From assembly GCF_000306785.1 (NCBI RefSeq), contig NC_017955.1, positions 4,526,001 through 4,590,000 of the forward strand: 64,000 bases of DNA, in the 5' to 3' direction. The DNA is from Modestobacter italicus (GTDB lineage: Bacteria; Actinomycetota; Actinomycetes; Mycobacteriales; Geodermatophilaceae). Below are positions 8,608-20,399 of this stretch, in pieces. The notes beneath the pieces were generated by a model. The model ran no database searches. It saw only the letters and a program-made list of their open reading frames with translations, and was not told the DNA's origin. The number at the start of each line of letters is the position of its first letter. The first letter of the stretch is position 1. Made by a program: the position numbers and the translations under genes.

Positions 8608-8847
8608 TCAGGCGGAGCGGCGGTACAGCAGCGTCCAGCGCCCCACCCGCAGCCGCGGGTGCGACACCACCGACGAGGGTGCCCACTGCCCGGTGTCGAA
8701 CGGCTCGTCGTCGGCCTCGACCGGGGCGTAGGGCGGCCAGCTCCAGTCGAGGGCGTCCTGGGGCAGCGGCCGGTCGCTGGCGTCCGTGGCGGGGCCCGCC
8801 GCGATCCCGCGGGTGGGAGGGGGCAGGGAGGACCTCTTGCGCTGCAC
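8608..8847 (-). CDS. Small hypothetical protein inserted between atpD and atpC
   Basis: A 79-residue ORF that I do not recognise. The start is a GTG preceded by CAGGAG with an 8-nt spacer. The basic N-terminus (QRKRSSLPPPTRG) is followed by an acidic, aromatic-rich central part (LDWSWPPYAPVEADDEPFD) and a basic C-terminus ending LLYRRSA. Composition is balanced, unlike the Arg/Ala/Gly shadows of this genome, which supports a real gene. It has no membrane segment. It lies downstream of a strong hairpin behind atpD and upstream of the atpC -10 box. Whether it has anything to do with the synthase is unknown. Confidence 0.5.
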   Translation of the reverse strand: MQRKRSSLPPPTRGIAAGPATDASDRPLPQDALDWSWPPYAPVEADDEPFDTGQWAPSSVVSHPRLRVGRWTLLYRRSA

Positions 8848-9031
8848 GCGTCCGGCTCCTGGGCGGGGCGTCCGCTGCTCGGACGCACTGCCTGCATGAT
8901 CGGCCGCGCCACGCCGAGGGTGGAGACCTGCGGGCCCAGCACCACCCGATCGGATGGCGGTTCGGGACCGCGCGTGCCCGGGCGCCCACCGTGCAGAGCC
9001 GGGACGGGCTGCCGTTACGCGGGGACGAGAA

Positions 9032-9063
9032 CGGCCGGGCACCCCGTGAGGGGTGCCCGGCCG
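9032..9063 (-). terminator. Strong hairpin after atpD
   Basis: A perfect 14-bp inverted repeat (arms 9032-9045 and 9050-9063) with a 4-nt gtga loop, ending 21 bp past the atpD stop codon. There is no T tract, as is usual in high-GC actinobacterial terminators. It would end or attenuate the main atp message before atpC. Confidence 0.75.
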
Positions 9064-9084
9064 GCCGTCAGGAGTGGTCCTGCG

Positions 9085-10572
<1,488 letters not shown>

Positions 10573-10636
10573 TCAGTGTCCCCGGTCGCGGTCGTCGCCG
10601 CCGCGACCGGGGCCGTGCTCGGTGGTGCGCTGCGGC

Positions 10637-11593
10637 TCAGTCGTCGCTGCCTGCGGACACCAGCGCGTCGGCACCGCCGACGATCTCGCTGATCTCCTGG
10701 GTGATCTCCGCCTGCCGGGCCTGGTTGGCCTGCCGGGCGAGGTTCTTCGCCAGCTCCTCGGCGTTGTCCGACGCCGACTTCATCGCCCGCCGCCGCGACG
10801 CCGACTCCGAGGCGGCCGCCTCGAGCATCGCCGCGTAGATGCGGGTGGTGACGTACTTCGGCAGCAGCGCGTCCAGCAGCGCCTCGGCCGACGGCTCGAA
10901 CTCGTAGGAGGTCGGGATCTCGCTGGTGCGCCCCGACTCCCGCTCGTCGCGGAACTCCTCGACCTCCTCCACGACCAGCGGGGCCATCCGGTTGGCGACC
11001 GGGACCTGGGAGAGGAGCGAGCGGAACTCGGTGAACACGATGTGCAGCTCGTCGACCCCGAGGATGCCGTCGGCACCCGCGCCGCCGTCCTCGTCGTCCT
11101 CACCGGCGGTGAAGGCGTCGATGAGCGTGCGGCCGACCTCCTGGGCGTCGGAGTAGTTCGGCTGCTCGGAGAACCCGGTCCAGGACTCCGCGAACTCGCG
11201 GTCGCGGAACCGGTAGTAGGTCTCGCCCTTGCGGCCGACGACGTAGAGCACCGGATCCTTGCCCTCGTTGCGCAGCAGCCCGAGGAGCTCCTCGGTGCGG
11301 CGCAGGACGTTGACGTTGTAGGAGCCCGCGAACCCGCGGTCGGAGGTGATCACCAGGACCGCCACCCGGCGGGCGTCGGCCCGCTCGGTGAGCAGCGGGT
11401 GGTCCAGGCTCGCCGAGCTGGCGAGCGCGGACAGCACCCGGGTGATCTCCCGGGCGTAGGGCTTGGAGGCCTCCACCCGGGCCTGCGCGCGCACGATGCG
11501 GGCACCGGCGATCAGCTCCTGGGCCGAGAAGATCTTCTTCGTCGACTGGGTGGAGCGGATCCGGCGCCGCAGCGCGCGGAGGGAACCGGCCAC
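10637..11593 (-). CDS. atpG: F1Fo ATP synthase gamma subunit
   Basis: Central rotor shaft of F1. 318 residues. N-terminal helix [20 protein letters not shown] and C-terminal helix, with [28 protein letters not shown], form the coiled-coil shaft; the family signature lies in the latter. [11 protein letters not shown] marks the Rossmann-like middle domain. Residues about 195-215 carry an acidic insertion ([14 protein letters not shown]), consistent with the extra loop reported in mycobacterial gamma subunits. The GTG start is placed one base from the atpA stop codon (TGA, then 1 nt, then GTG), so the two are translationally linked. Confidence 0.98.
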   Translation of the reverse strand: MAGSLRALRRRIRSTQSTKKIFSAQELIAGARIVRAQARVEASKPYAREITRVLSALASSASLDHPLLTERADARRVAVLVITSDRGFAGSYNVNVLRRTEELLGLLRNEGKDPVLYVVGRKGETYYRFRDREFAESWTGFSEQPNYSDAQEVGRTLIDAFTAGEDDEDGGAGADGILGVDELHIVFTEFRSLLSQVPVANRMAPLVVEEVEEFRDERESGRTSEIPTSYEFEPSAEALLDALLPKYVTTRIYAAMLEAAASESASRRRAMKSASDNAEELAKNLARQANQARQAEITQEISEIVGGADALVSAGSDD

Positions 11594-11594
11594 G

Positions 11595-13232
<1,638 letters not shown>

Positions 13233-13295
13233 GGCTTCGCGTCCTCTTCTGCTGGTGTGTCTGTGGTGAGCGGTCGGTCGGTCGGTGCGGCCGGG

Positions 13296-14126
13296 TCAGC
13301 CGGCCAGCCGCCGGCCGGCGGCCTCGAGTCGGTGGGCGATGGAGCCGTCGATGACCTCGTCCTCGACCCGGATGACGAGACCCCCGAGCACCTCCGGGTC
13401 GACCTGGACCTGCAGGCCCATGGTCCTCCCGTAGATCCGCTCGAGCACGGCGACCAGCCGCTGCTCCTGCATGCCCGTGAGCGGCACCGCGCTGACCACG
13501 TGGGCGACCGACTGGCCACGCCGACGGGCCGCCGCGGTGGAGAGCCGCTCGATCTCGTTCTCCGCACTGTGCACGTGCGAGCTGGTCAACGCGTTCCGCA
13601 CGAGCCGCTCGGTGACCGGGCTGACCTTGCCGGACAGCAGCCGGTCCAGCAGCGCGCTCTTGCCCTCGCGCGGCGCCGAGCGGTTGCCCAGGATGCGCGC
13701 GAGGTCGTCGTCGCCGGCCACGATCCGGCTGAACCGGAAGAGCTCGTCCTCGACGTCGGCCAGCTCGCCCCGCGCGTCGGCGGCGTCGAGCGCCGCCTCG
13801 GTGGCCAGCGTCTCGGTCGCCTCGACCAGGTCCAGCGGGCGCGACCAGCGCTGCCGGGCGACGGTCTGGACGACGTCGAGGGTGGCCTCGCCGACCTTGC
13901 CGCCGAACAGCCGCTGGGCCAGCCCAGCGCGGTCGTCGGGCCGCACCGACGCATCCGACAGCGCCCGGCGCAGCGACAGCTGGCCGTCGAGCAGGTGCGC
14001 CACGGCGAACAGCTCGTCGGCCAGCACCAGCAGCGCCTCGCCGCGGGTGCGGCTGCGGGCGCCACCGGTCTGCGCCGTCAGCGCTGCCCGCGACTGCTCC
14101 ATCGCAGCCCGGCTGGAGGCGTGCAT
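13296..14126 (-). CDS. atpH: F1Fo ATP synthase delta subunit
   Basis: Peripheral-stalk delta subunit joining F1 to the b subunits. 276 residues, longer than the usual 180 but within the actinobacterial range. The C-terminal OSCP/delta signature reads VVSAVPLTGMQEQRLVAVLE and VQVDPEVLGGLVIRVEDEVIDGSI. Its ATG overlaps the last base of the atpF stop codon (TGATG), showing translational coupling. In mycobacteria, delta is fused to an extra b-like subunit; here atpF and atpH are separate and no fusion is seen. Confidence 0.97.
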   Translation of the reverse strand: MHASSRAAMEQSRAALTAQTGGARSRTRGEALLVLADELFAVAHLLDGQLSLRRALSDASVRPDDRAGLAQRLFGGKVGEATLDVVQTVARQRWSRPLDLVEATETLATEAALDAADARGELADVEDELFRFSRIVAGDDDLARILGNRSAPREGKSALLDRLLSGKVSPVTERLVRNALTSSHVHSAENEIERLSTAAARRRGQSVAHVVSAVPLTGMQEQRLVAVLERIYGRTMGLQVQVDPEVLGGLVIRVEDEVIDGSIAHRLEAAGRRLAG

Positions 14127-14719
14127 CAGCGGGCGTCCTGCGGGACGTACACCGAGCTGCCCCCGCGGCCGTCGCTGCTGGCCGCGGTCATGCCGTCGAG
14201 GTCGTCGAGGAACCGGTCGACGGTCCCGCTGCGGCGGGCGTCGTCGGCCAGGGACTCCCCGACCACCCGGCCGGCGAGGTCCACCGCGAGGGTGCCGATC
14301 TGCGCGCGCAGCTCGGTGACCACCTGCTGGCGGGAGGCAGCGAGCTGCTCCTCGCCGCGGGCGACGATGCGGGCCGACTCCTCCTGCGCCTGCGCGCGGA
14401 GCTCCTCGATGATCTGCTGCCCCTCGGCGCGCGCGGCATCACGGATCTGCGCGGCCTCGGTGCGCGCCTCGGCGAGCTGGGCGCGGTACTGCTCCAGCGC
14501 CGCCTTGGCCTCGGCCTGCATGGCCTCGGCCCGCTCGATCCCGCCCTCGATCGCGTCGCGCCGGGCGACGAATGCCTTCTCGAACTGCGGGGCGACGAAC
14601 TTGAACATCACGAACAGCACGATCGCGAAGGCGATCAGGCCGATGATGATCTCGCCCAGGGGCGGGAGGAGCGGGTTCTGGTCTTCCTCAGCTGCCCAGA
14701 TCAGCATGGTGTCCACCAT
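14126..14719 (-). CDS. atpF: F1Fo ATP synthase b subunit
   Basis: Membrane anchor of the peripheral stalk. 197 residues. One N-terminal transmembrane helix ([20 protein letters not shown], about residues 24-43) is followed by a long polar helix of 35-170 with the heptad character of the b coiled-coil dimer, rich in Ala, Glu and Arg (for example [19 protein letters not shown]). It follows atpE by 34 bp and overlaps atpH by one base. Confidence 0.97.
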   Translation of the reverse strand: MVDTMLIWAAEEDQNPLLPPLGEIIIGLIAFAIVLFVMFKFVAPQFEKAFVARRDAIEGGIERAEAMQAEAKAALEQYRAQLAEARTEAAQIRDAARAEGQQIIEELRAQAQEESARIVARGEEQLAASRQQVVTELRAQIGTLAVDLAGRVVGESLADDARRSGTVDRFLDDLDGMTAASSDGRGGSSVYVPQDAR

Positions 14720-14753
14720 CCAGGTGTCGGGATCCGCGCTCAGGAGAGCGGGA

Positions 14754-14981
14754 TCAGGTGCCGAAGACGAAGGGGACGACGAAGCCGATCAGCGCAAGCG
14801 CCTCGGAGAGCGCGAACCCGAGGAACGCGTAGGTCCGGGTCAGGCCGGCCGACTCGGGCTGGCGGGCGGTGGCCTGGATGTAGGCCGCCCACACGATGCC
14901 GACACCGATACCGGGGCCGATCGCGGCGAGGCCGTAACCGACCGAGCCGATGCTGCCGGTCAGTTCTGCCAGAACGTCCAT
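14754..14981 (-). CDS. atpE: F1Fo ATP synthase c subunit
   Basis: Proteolipid ring subunit carrying protons. 75 residues, two transmembrane helices. The first has [14 protein letters not shown] (packing glycines), the polar loop reads ARQPES, and the second helix [16 protein letters not shown] carries the proton-binding Glu60. Glu rather than Asp is typical of actinobacteria and indicates a proton rather than a sodium ring, since the sodium-ligand Gln/Thr pattern is absent. It lies between atpB and atpF, with GGAGGAAC as ribosome binding site. Confidence 0.98.
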   Translation of the reverse strand: MDVLAELTGSIGSVGYGLAAIGPGIGVGIVWAAYIQATARQPESAGLTRTYAFLGFALSEALALIGFVVPFVFGT

Positions 14982-15072
14982 TGCGGGGTGTTCCTCCTGT
15001 GTCGGTCGCCCGGATCGTTCCGGGCGGCTGGCGGGATCGTGCGGGGTGGTGCAGTTCAGGGAGCCGTGCGGC

Positions 15073-15891
15073 TCAGTGCTCGGCCTCGATGGACCCGTTG
15101 AGGTAGGTGCCCATCAGCACGGTGAAGACGTAGGCCTGCAGGAAGATGACCAGCAGCTCGAAGAAGGTCATCACGATCGCCATCAGCGCGGAGACCGGGC
15201 CGAAGATCACCGAGTAGTTGCCCACCTGGAACAGGTAGACCGCGCCCAGGGAGAACACCACCAGCAGCATGTGGCCGGCGAACATGTTGGCGAAGAGTCG
15301 GACGGCCAGCGTGAACGGCCGGACGACGAAGTTCTGCAGGATCTCGATCGGCGTCACCAGGATGTACATCGGCTTCGGGACGCCGGGCAGGAACAGGATG
15401 TCCTTGAAGTACTTCCCGGCGCCCTGCTCGCGGATGCCGATGTAGATGTAGAGCACCCAGCAGATGGCGGCGAGCACCAGCGGGAAGGCGAACTTGCTCA
15501 TCGGCGAGATCTGCGCGAACGGGATGATCGCCATCAGGTTGTTCGCCAGGATGAAGAAGAACAGCGAGGCCAGGAACGGCGCGAAGGGCAACCCGCGCGG
15601 ACCGACCACGTCGCGGGCGATGCCGTCGCGGACCAGCGAGTAGCCGGTCTCCCCGACGAACTGGAGCTTGCTCGGGACGATCTTGGCGTTCCGGGAGGCA
15701 AGCAGGAGGAAGGCAACGAGCGCCAGGGTCGCGATCCAGAGGATCAGCGTGATGCGGGTGATCTCGAAGTCGACCCCGAGCACCGAGAAGTTGGCGATCA
15801 CCTCGGGGTAGAACTCGCCGAGACCCGGGGCTTCGAAGCCTTCGCCGTTGGCGGCGAGCACGTCGCCGAGCGCGAGGGCGCTGGAGGTCAC
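15073..15891 (-). CDS. atpB: F1Fo ATP synthase a subunit
   Basis: Stator half-channel subunit of Fo. 272 residues with five to six transmembrane helices. The essential Arg is in the helix FTLAVRLFANMFAGHMLL (about residues 185-202). FLASLFFFILANNLMAIIPF is the other conserved helix. The GTG start overlaps the stop codon of the preceding AtpZ/I-type gene (GTGA), so the two are coupled; longer in-frame readings run through that gene and are not used. Confidence 0.97.
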   Translation of the reverse strand: MTSSALALGDVLAANGEGFEAPGLGEFYPEVIANFSVLGVDFEITRITLILWIATLALVAFLLLASRNAKIVPSKLQFVGETGYSLVRDGIARDVVGPRGLPFAPFLASLFFFILANNLMAIIPFAQISPMSKFAFPLVLAAICWVLYIYIGIREQGAGKYFKDILFLPGVPKPMYILVTPIEILQNFVVRPFTLAVRLFANMFAGHMLLVVFSLGAVYLFQVGNYSVIFGPVSALMAIVMTFFELLVIFLQAYVFTVLMGTYLNGSIEAEH

Positions 15892-16232
15892 CGTTGTCCC
15901 TTCTGCGTCCTTGTCGTCACTGTCCCTGGCCGGCTCCGTCGTCCGCCCGGGGTCTTCGTCGCCGGCCGGCCCGGGAGCGGGTCGGCGGCGCCGTACCTCT
16001 TGACCACCAGGTAGATGGCCACTGCCATGCCGAAGATGATGCCGACCGGGAAGAACACCGTGATGTCCCACCAGCGGTCGAGCAACCACCCGGCCCCGCC
16101 CCACACGGCCATCCCGGAGATCATCGTCCCGGTGACCGCCCAGCCGGTGTCCGCCCCGCTGCCGCTGGGCTGACGTGCTGGACTCGCAGGTCGTGGTCGG
16201 GCGCCCCCTGGGGTGGGAGTGTCCTCGGCCAT
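15888..16232 (-). CDS. AtpZ/AtpI-type small membrane protein of the ATP synthase operon
   Basis: A 114-residue protein with a proline-rich N-terminus and two transmembrane helices (about residues 31-50 and 60-78). The signature TGTMISGMAVWGGAGWLLDRW and FPVGIIFGMAVAIYLVVKRYG fits the AtpZ/AtpI accessory family, thought to help c-ring assembly or cation supply. It heads the atpB-E-F-H-A-G-D run and overlaps atpB by 4 nt (GTGA). TAGGGT 8 nt before the ATG makes this the likely start of the main atp transcript. Confidence 0.82.
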   Translation of the reverse strand: MAEDTPTPGGARPRPASPARQPSGSGADTGWAVTGTMISGMAVWGGAGWLLDRWWDITVFFPVGIIFGMAVAIYLVVKRYGAADPLPGRPATKTPGGRRSRPGTVTTRTQKGQR

Positions 16233-16240
16233 CGGATCGG

Positions 16241-16246
16241 ACCCTA
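16241..16246 (-). promoter_or_regulatory. -10 box of the main atp operon (leaderless at the AtpZ-type gene)
   Basis: TAGGGT on the minus strand, then 8 nt and the ATG of the first small atp gene. The upstream gap of 61 bp after the preceding membrane gene is long enough for a promoter. Read-through from wecA is also possible. Confidence 0.5.
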
Positions 16247-16293
16247 TCAGCCGCGTGTCCGGCGGATTTCCGGCAGTTCCGCAGCCCGGCCTG

Positions 16294-16755
16294 TCAGTCC
16301 GCTGTGCCAGAGCCCGGAGGGGGCGGTGGGGGGACGTAGTACAGCTGCCGGGTCCAGACCCAGCGGAGCTGGACCGCGCTCCACAGCAGCGCCCCGACGA
16401 TCACCGCCCAGGCCAGCGCGCGGCGGTCCAGCCACCCCTCCTCCGGGAGGGCGTTCAGCAGGGCGAACAGCAGCAAGGCCTTCACCCCGAAGGTGCCCAG
16501 CGCCGCCGGGAGGGTGTACGTGTCGTCGATCTTCCCGGCCCAGGCGATGACCAGGCCGGAGACGCAGAAGAAGGCCGTGACGACCGCGGCGCCGACCAGC
16601 ACGCCCACCGCCTCGGCCCACCCGGCCAGCAGGCCGGTGACCGGCACGGCGACGACGGTGACGGCGAGCGCGACCAGCGCCCCCACCCGCAGGAAGGAGA
16701 GGTCCCACGGTGCCTGGCTGCGCGGCCCGGTGCGTTCGGCGAACAGCCCGCTCAC
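16294..16755 (-). CDS. ATP synthase protein I-like membrane protein
   Basis: A 153-residue protein with four predicted transmembrane helices (about residues 23-45, 48-70, 82-100 and 112-130) and a proline-rich C-terminal tail (YYVPPPPPPG). It occupies the position of Rv1303 in M. tuberculosis, between wecA and atpB, where AtpI-like (UncI) proteins sit. Its GTG overlaps the wecA stop codon by 4 nt. Assignment rests on topology and position more than on a sharp motif. Confidence 0.75.
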   Translation of the reverse strand: MSGLFAERTGPRSQAPWDLSFLRVGALVALAVTVVAVPVTGLLAGWAEAVGVLVGAAVVTAFFCVSGLVIAWAGKIDDTYTLPAALGTFGVKALLLFALLNALPEEGWLDRRALAWAVIVGALLWSAVQLRWVWTRQLYYVPPPPPPGSGTAD

Positions 16756-18023
16756 CGCCGCACCCCCGCCGTCTGGCCGGTCGGCAGCGGACCGGGGGTG
16801 GCGGGTGCGGCGACCGGGACGGTCGGGCCGGCAGGTCCGCCGCCCTTCACCCTGCTCGCCGGGTGCGCGGCCCGGCTGCGCTCCTTGAGGGCGGCCAGCT
16901 CGGCCTCCCGTGCGGCGATCGCCGCGCGGCGGGCCCGCGGGCTCAGCACGACCACGACGCCGACCACCAGCAGCGCGCCGATGATGACCAGCACCTCGAC
17001 CGTCCCCCCGGTGATCGACAGCGCGACGGCACCGAAGCTGAGCAGCGCTGCCCAGAAGTACATGATCAGTACCGCGCGGCGGTGCGAGTGCCCGATCGAC
17101 AGCAGCCGGTGGTGCAGGTGAAGCTTGTCCGGGCTGAACGGCGACTGGCCCCGCCGGGTCCGCCGGACGACGGCCATGACCAGGTCGATGAACGGGATGA
17201 AGAGGACCGCGAACGGCACCAGCAGCGGCAGGGTCAGCGGCAGCAGGTTCGCCGCCGATCCGAGCGTCTGGGAGTCCGTCTGGCCGGTGGCCGACACCGC
17301 CGCGGCCGACAGCATCAGCCCGACCAGCATCGAGCCGGAGTCGCCCATGAAGATCCGGGCCGGGCTGAAGTTGTGCGGCAGGAAGCCCAGGCAGGCACCG
17401 GCGAGCACGGCGGTGATCAGCGCCGGCGCGCTCGCGACGTCGTCGTAGCCGACCAGGCCCAGGTGGTAGCTGTAGGCGAAGAAGGCCAGCGCGGCGATCG
17501 CCGACACGCCCGCGGCCAGGCCGTCCAGCCCGTCGATGAAGTTCAGCGCGTTGACGGTGAACACGGTGAGCAGGATCGTCGCCGGCACGCCGACGTCCGG
17601 CCCCAGCGACAGGGTGCCGATGTCGGCGACGGGCAGGAACAGGAACGCCAGCTGGACGCCGAGCAGCACCATCACCCCGGCGGCGGCGATCTGGCCGGTC
17701 AGCTTGGTGAGCGCGTCCAGCCCGAACCGGTCGTCGAGGACACCGAGCAGGCAGATCAGCCCACCGGCGACCAGGACGGCGATGGTCTGGGTGCTGAACT
17801 CGAAGCTGCGCTGCAACGAGGGCAGCTGCGAGGCGACCAGCACCCCGGCCGCGACCCCGAGGTACATCGCCACTCCCCCACCGCGGGGGGTGGGGATGAC
17901 GTGCACGTCCCGGTCGCGGACCTCGGCCATCACCCGGAACCGGACCGCCGCCACCCGGACGACCGGCGTGGCCAGGAAGGTGACCAGCGCCGCAGCGAGG
18001 AGGACGACGGCGTACTCGCGCAT
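16752..18023 (-). CDS. wecA: Undecaprenyl/decaprenyl-phosphate GlcNAc-1-phosphate transferase, WecA/Rfe family
   Basis: Integral membrane enzyme that transfers a sugar-1-phosphate from a UDP-sugar to a polyprenyl phosphate, starting assembly of cell-wall polymers. In mycobacteria the equivalent (Rv1302) starts the arabinogalactan linker. 423 residues with about 11 transmembrane helices. Motifs of the MraY/WecA superfamily are present: VLDDRFGLDAL (the DDxxx metal motif), VNALNFIDGLDGLAAG (NxxNxxDGxDGL), FMGDSGSM and the cytoplasmic HLHHRLLSIGHSHRRAV (the HxHH motif). The ATG lies 4 bp after the glyA stop. Confidence 0.93.
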   Translation of the reverse strand: MREYAVVLLAAALVTFLATPVVRVAAVRFRVMAEVRDRDVHVIPTPRGGGVAMYLGVAAGVLVASQLPSLQRSFEFSTQTIAVLVAGGLICLLGVLDDRFGLDALTKLTGQIAAAGVMVLLGVQLAFLFLPVADIGTLSLGPDVGVPATILLTVFTVNALNFIDGLDGLAAGVSAIAALAFFAYSYHLGLVGYDDVASAPALITAVLAGACLGFLPHNFSPARIFMGDSGSMLVGLMLSAAAVSATGQTDSQTLGSAANLLPLTLPLLVPFAVLFIPFIDLVMAVVRRTRRGQSPFSPDKLHLHHRLLSIGHSHRRAVLIMYFWAALLSFGAVALSITGGTVEVLVIIGALLVVGVVVVLSPRARRAAIAAREAELAALKERSRAAHPASRVKGGGPAGPTVPVAAPATPGPLPTGQTAGVRR

Positions 18024-18027
18024 GGGG

Positions 18028-19335
18028 TCAGGCGGTCCGGGTGGGCTCGGGGTACGCCGGATGGGCAGCCACCAGCTCGCGGACCCCGGCGGCGATCTCC
18101 GCGGTGCGGGCGCCGTCGGCGTCCCGGATCGCGGTGCCGATCAGCGAGGCGATCGACTTCATGTCGCTCTCGACCATCCCCTGCGTGGTGACCGACGGGC
18201 TGCCGACCCGGATGCCGGAGGCGACCGACGCCGGCTGCGGGTCGAAGGGGATCGCGTTCTTGTTCAGCACGATGCCGGCGGCGTCGCAGCGGGCCTCGGC
18301 CACCTTGCCGGTGACCGGCTCACCCGCGGTGTCGGTGACCTCCCGCAGGTCCAGCAGCGCCAGGTGGGTGTCCGTGCCGCCCGCGACCGGGCGCAGACCC
18401 TCGGCGGCCAGGCCCTCGGTGAGCGCCTGGGCGTTGGCGACGACCTGCCGGGCGTAGACCTGGTACTCCGGCTGCAGGCACTCCTTGAGGTTCACCGCCT
18501 TCGCCGCGATCGCGTGCATCAGCGGACCGCCCTGCATCATCGGGAACGCGGACTTGTCGATGGCCGCGGCGTGCTCGGCCTTGCAGACGATCGCGCCGCC
18601 CCGCGGGCCGCGCAGCACCTTGTGCGTGGTGAAGGTCACGACGTCGGCGTAGGGCACCGGCGAGGGGATCGCCTTGCCGGCGACCAGGCCGATGAAGTGC
18701 GCGGCGTCGACCATGAAGACCGCGCCGACCTCGTCGGCGATCTCCCGGAACGCGGCGAAGTCGATCAGCCGCGGGATCGCCGAGCCGCCGGCGATGATCA
18801 GCTTCGGGTGGTGCTCGCGGGCCAGGTCGCGGACCTGGTCGTAGTCGATGTGCTCGGTCTGCGGGTCGACGCCGTACTGCACCGCGTTGAACCACTTGCC
18901 GGAGAAGGAGACCTTGGTGCCGTGGGTCAGGTGCCCGCCGTGCGGCAGCGCCATGCCCAGCAGGGTGTCGCCCGGCTGCAGGAAGGCGCCGTAGGCGGCC
19001 AGGTTCGCGCTCGCCCCGGAGTGCGGCTGCAGGTTGGCGTGCTCGGCGCCGAACAGCTCCTTGGCGCGGGCGATGCCCAGCTCCTCGGCGCGGTCGACGA
19101 CCTCGCACCCGCCGTAGTACCGGCGGCCGGGGTAGCCCTCGGCGTACTTGTTCGACAGCGTGCTGCCCAGCGCGGCGAGCACCGCCGGGCTGGTGAAGTT
19201 CTCGCTCGCGATCAGCTGCAGGCCGCTGCGGAGCCGGTCGAGCTCGTCCACGACGACGCCGGAGATCTCCGGGTCGAACGCCGCGAGGGCGTCGAAGTCG
19301 GGCCCCCAGTACGGGGTGGTGGCGGGGGTGCTCAT
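18028..19335 (-). CDS. glyA: Serine hydroxymethyltransferase
   Basis: PLP enzyme interconverting serine and glycine with tetrahydrofolate; main supplier of one-carbon units. 435 residues, normal. LIASENF (residues 41-47) and YYGGCEVVD are family signatures. [14 protein letters not shown] holds the cofactor-binding Asp-x-x-His, and the Schiff-base lysine is Lys239 in [18 protein letters not shown] site precedes the ATG. Upstream lies the 129-bp tandem hairpin repeat that separates it from sua5. Its location between sua5 and wecA differs from M. tuberculosis, which lacks glyA here. Confidence 0.98.
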   Translation of the reverse strand: MSTPATTPYWGPDFDALAAFDPEISGVVVDELDRLRSGLQLIASENFTSPAVLAALGSTLSNKYAEGYPGRRYYGGCEVVDRAEELGIARAKELFGAEHANLQPHSGASANLAAYGAFLQPGDTLLGMALPHGGHLTHGTKVSFSGKWFNAVQYGVDPQTEHIDYDQVRDLAREHHPKLIIAGGSAIPRLIDFAAFREIADEVGAVFMVDAAHFIGLVAGKAIPSPVPYADVVTFTTHKVLRGPRGGAIVCKAEHAAAIDKSAFPMMQGGPLMHAIAAKAVNLKECLQPEYQVYARQVVANAQALTEGLAAEGLRPVAGGTDTHLALLDLREVTDTAGEPVTGKVAEARCDAAGIVLNKNAIPFDPQPASVASGIRVGSPSVTTQGMVESDMKSIASLIGTAIRDADGARTAEIAAGVRELVAAHPAYPEPTRTA

Positions 19336-19428
19336 CAGAGGTGCACTCCTGCGGCTCGGTACGGGTACCCGCGCGCGCCGGGACTGGACGGGTGCGCGGC
19401 TGTCGCACCACGGTATCGCTCTGACACT

Positions 19429-19557
19429 GCGGTCCTCCGGACCGCACCGCGGCCAATTGCCGTTCCCGGCTCCCGCTGAGCCGCTGGGTGCGATCCCGGC
19501 GGGACCCTCCGGGCCCGCGCCGACCTCGCACAGCGGTGCTCCGCACCGCGGGTCCGT
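19429..19557. repeat. 129-bp hairpin-rich direct repeat, copy 1
   Basis: First of two near-identical copies with a 135-bp period in the 397-bp gap between sua5 and glyA. It begins with a perfect 7-bp hairpin (gcggtcc-tcc-ggaccgc) and ends with a related one (gcggtgc-tcc-gcaccgc) plus ggtccgt. Inside are two more short hairpins. No plausible reading frame runs through it. Apart from these repeats and the short glyA leader, the gap holds nothing recognisable. Confidence 0.9.
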
Positions 19558-19563
19558 GACATC

Positions 19564-19692
19564 GCGGTCCTGCGGACCGCACCGCGGCCAATTGCCGTTC
19601 CCGGCTCCCGCCGAGCCGCTGGGTGCGATCCCGGCGGGACCCTCCGGGCCCGCGCCGACCTCATACAGCGGTGCTCCGCACCGCGGGTCCGT
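19564..19692. repeat. 129-bp hairpin-rich direct repeat, copy 2
   Basis: Second copy, separated from the first by six bases (gacatc). It differs at a handful of positions: the loop of the first hairpin is tgc instead of tcc, cgctgag becomes cgccgag, and cgcacag becomes catacag. The stems are kept, so the changes spare the base pairing. Confidence 0.9.
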
Positions 19693-19732
19693 ACCCCGTC
19701 CCCCAGTCCCGGGCGGCCGCTCTGGTCCTCCG

Positions 19733-20374
19733 TCAGTCCGTGATGCCGGGGACGACCTCGCGGAGGCGGTCGAGGTCGATCGCGCCGAGGCGGAGCACCC
19801 GCGGGGTGGGCGCGGTGCAGTCGACGATGGTGCTGGCGGCCGAGCCGGTGCGGGAGCCGCCGTTCAGGACGACGGCGGCGTGGTCGCCCAGCTGGTACTG
19901 CGCCTCGGCGGCCGAGGTGGCGGCCGGGCGGCCGGAGCGGTTGGCGCTGGAGACGGCGAGCGGTCCGGTGCGGCGCAGCAGGTCCCGGGCGACGTCGTCG
20001 TCCGGCAGCCGGACGGCGACCGTGCCCTCCGCCTCCCCCAGGTCCCAGGCCAGCGACGGCGCGTGCTCCACCACGAGGGTCAGCCCGCCGGGCCAGAACG
20101 CCTCGGCGAGGTCGTGGGCGACCGGCGGGAGCACCGCCACCAGCCCGGACAGCGTCGTGGCCTCCCCGATCAGCACCGGCACCGGCATGCTGCGGCCGCG
20201 GTTCTTCGCCGCGAGCAGCCGGGTGACCGCCGCCGGGGTGAACGCGTCGGCGGCGACCCCGTAGACGGTGTCGGTGGGCAGGAGGACCAGCTCGCCACGG
20301 GACAGCGCGCCGGCCGCGGCCGTGAGGCCGGCCTCGCGCTGGTCGGGGTCGCTGCAGTCGAAGACGTCGGCCAC
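19733..20374 (-). CDS. L-threonylcarbamoyladenylate synthase, Sua5/YrdC family
   Basis: Makes threonylcarbamoyl-AMP from threonine, bicarbonate and ATP for the t6A37 modification of ANN-decoding tRNAs. 213 residues, the short YrdC-like form without the Sua5 C-terminal domain. [14 protein letters not shown] (about residues 26-39), [13 protein letters not shown] and [15 protein letters not shown] are diagnostic. The GTG was chosen because [10 protein letters not shown] gives the usual short N-terminus. It is divergent from the lipoprotein gene and lies in the conserved prmC-sua5-wecA order. Confidence 0.93.
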   Translation of the reverse strand: MADVFDCSDPDQREAGLTAAAGALSRGELVLLPTDTVYGVAADAFTPAAVTRLLAAKNRGRSMPVPVLIGEATTLSGLVAVLPPVAHDLAEAFWPGGLTLVVEHAPSLAWDLGEAEGTVAVRLPDDDVARDLLRRTGPLAVSSANRSGRPAATSAAEAQYQLGDHAAVVLNGGSRTGSAASTIVDCTAPTPRVLRLGAIDLDRLREVVPGITD

Positions 20375-20399
20375 GGGTCCGCAGTCTCCCCCACCTGGG

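Noticed and set aside
13296-14719. atpF-atpH as the fused b-delta subunit of mycobacteria
   Set aside because: The two frames are separated by a stop/start overlap (TGATG), and each product is complete on its own.
19335-19732. Glycine or SAM riboswitch upstream of glyA
   Set aside because: No recognisable aptamer core; the gap is explained by the two 129-bp repeats.
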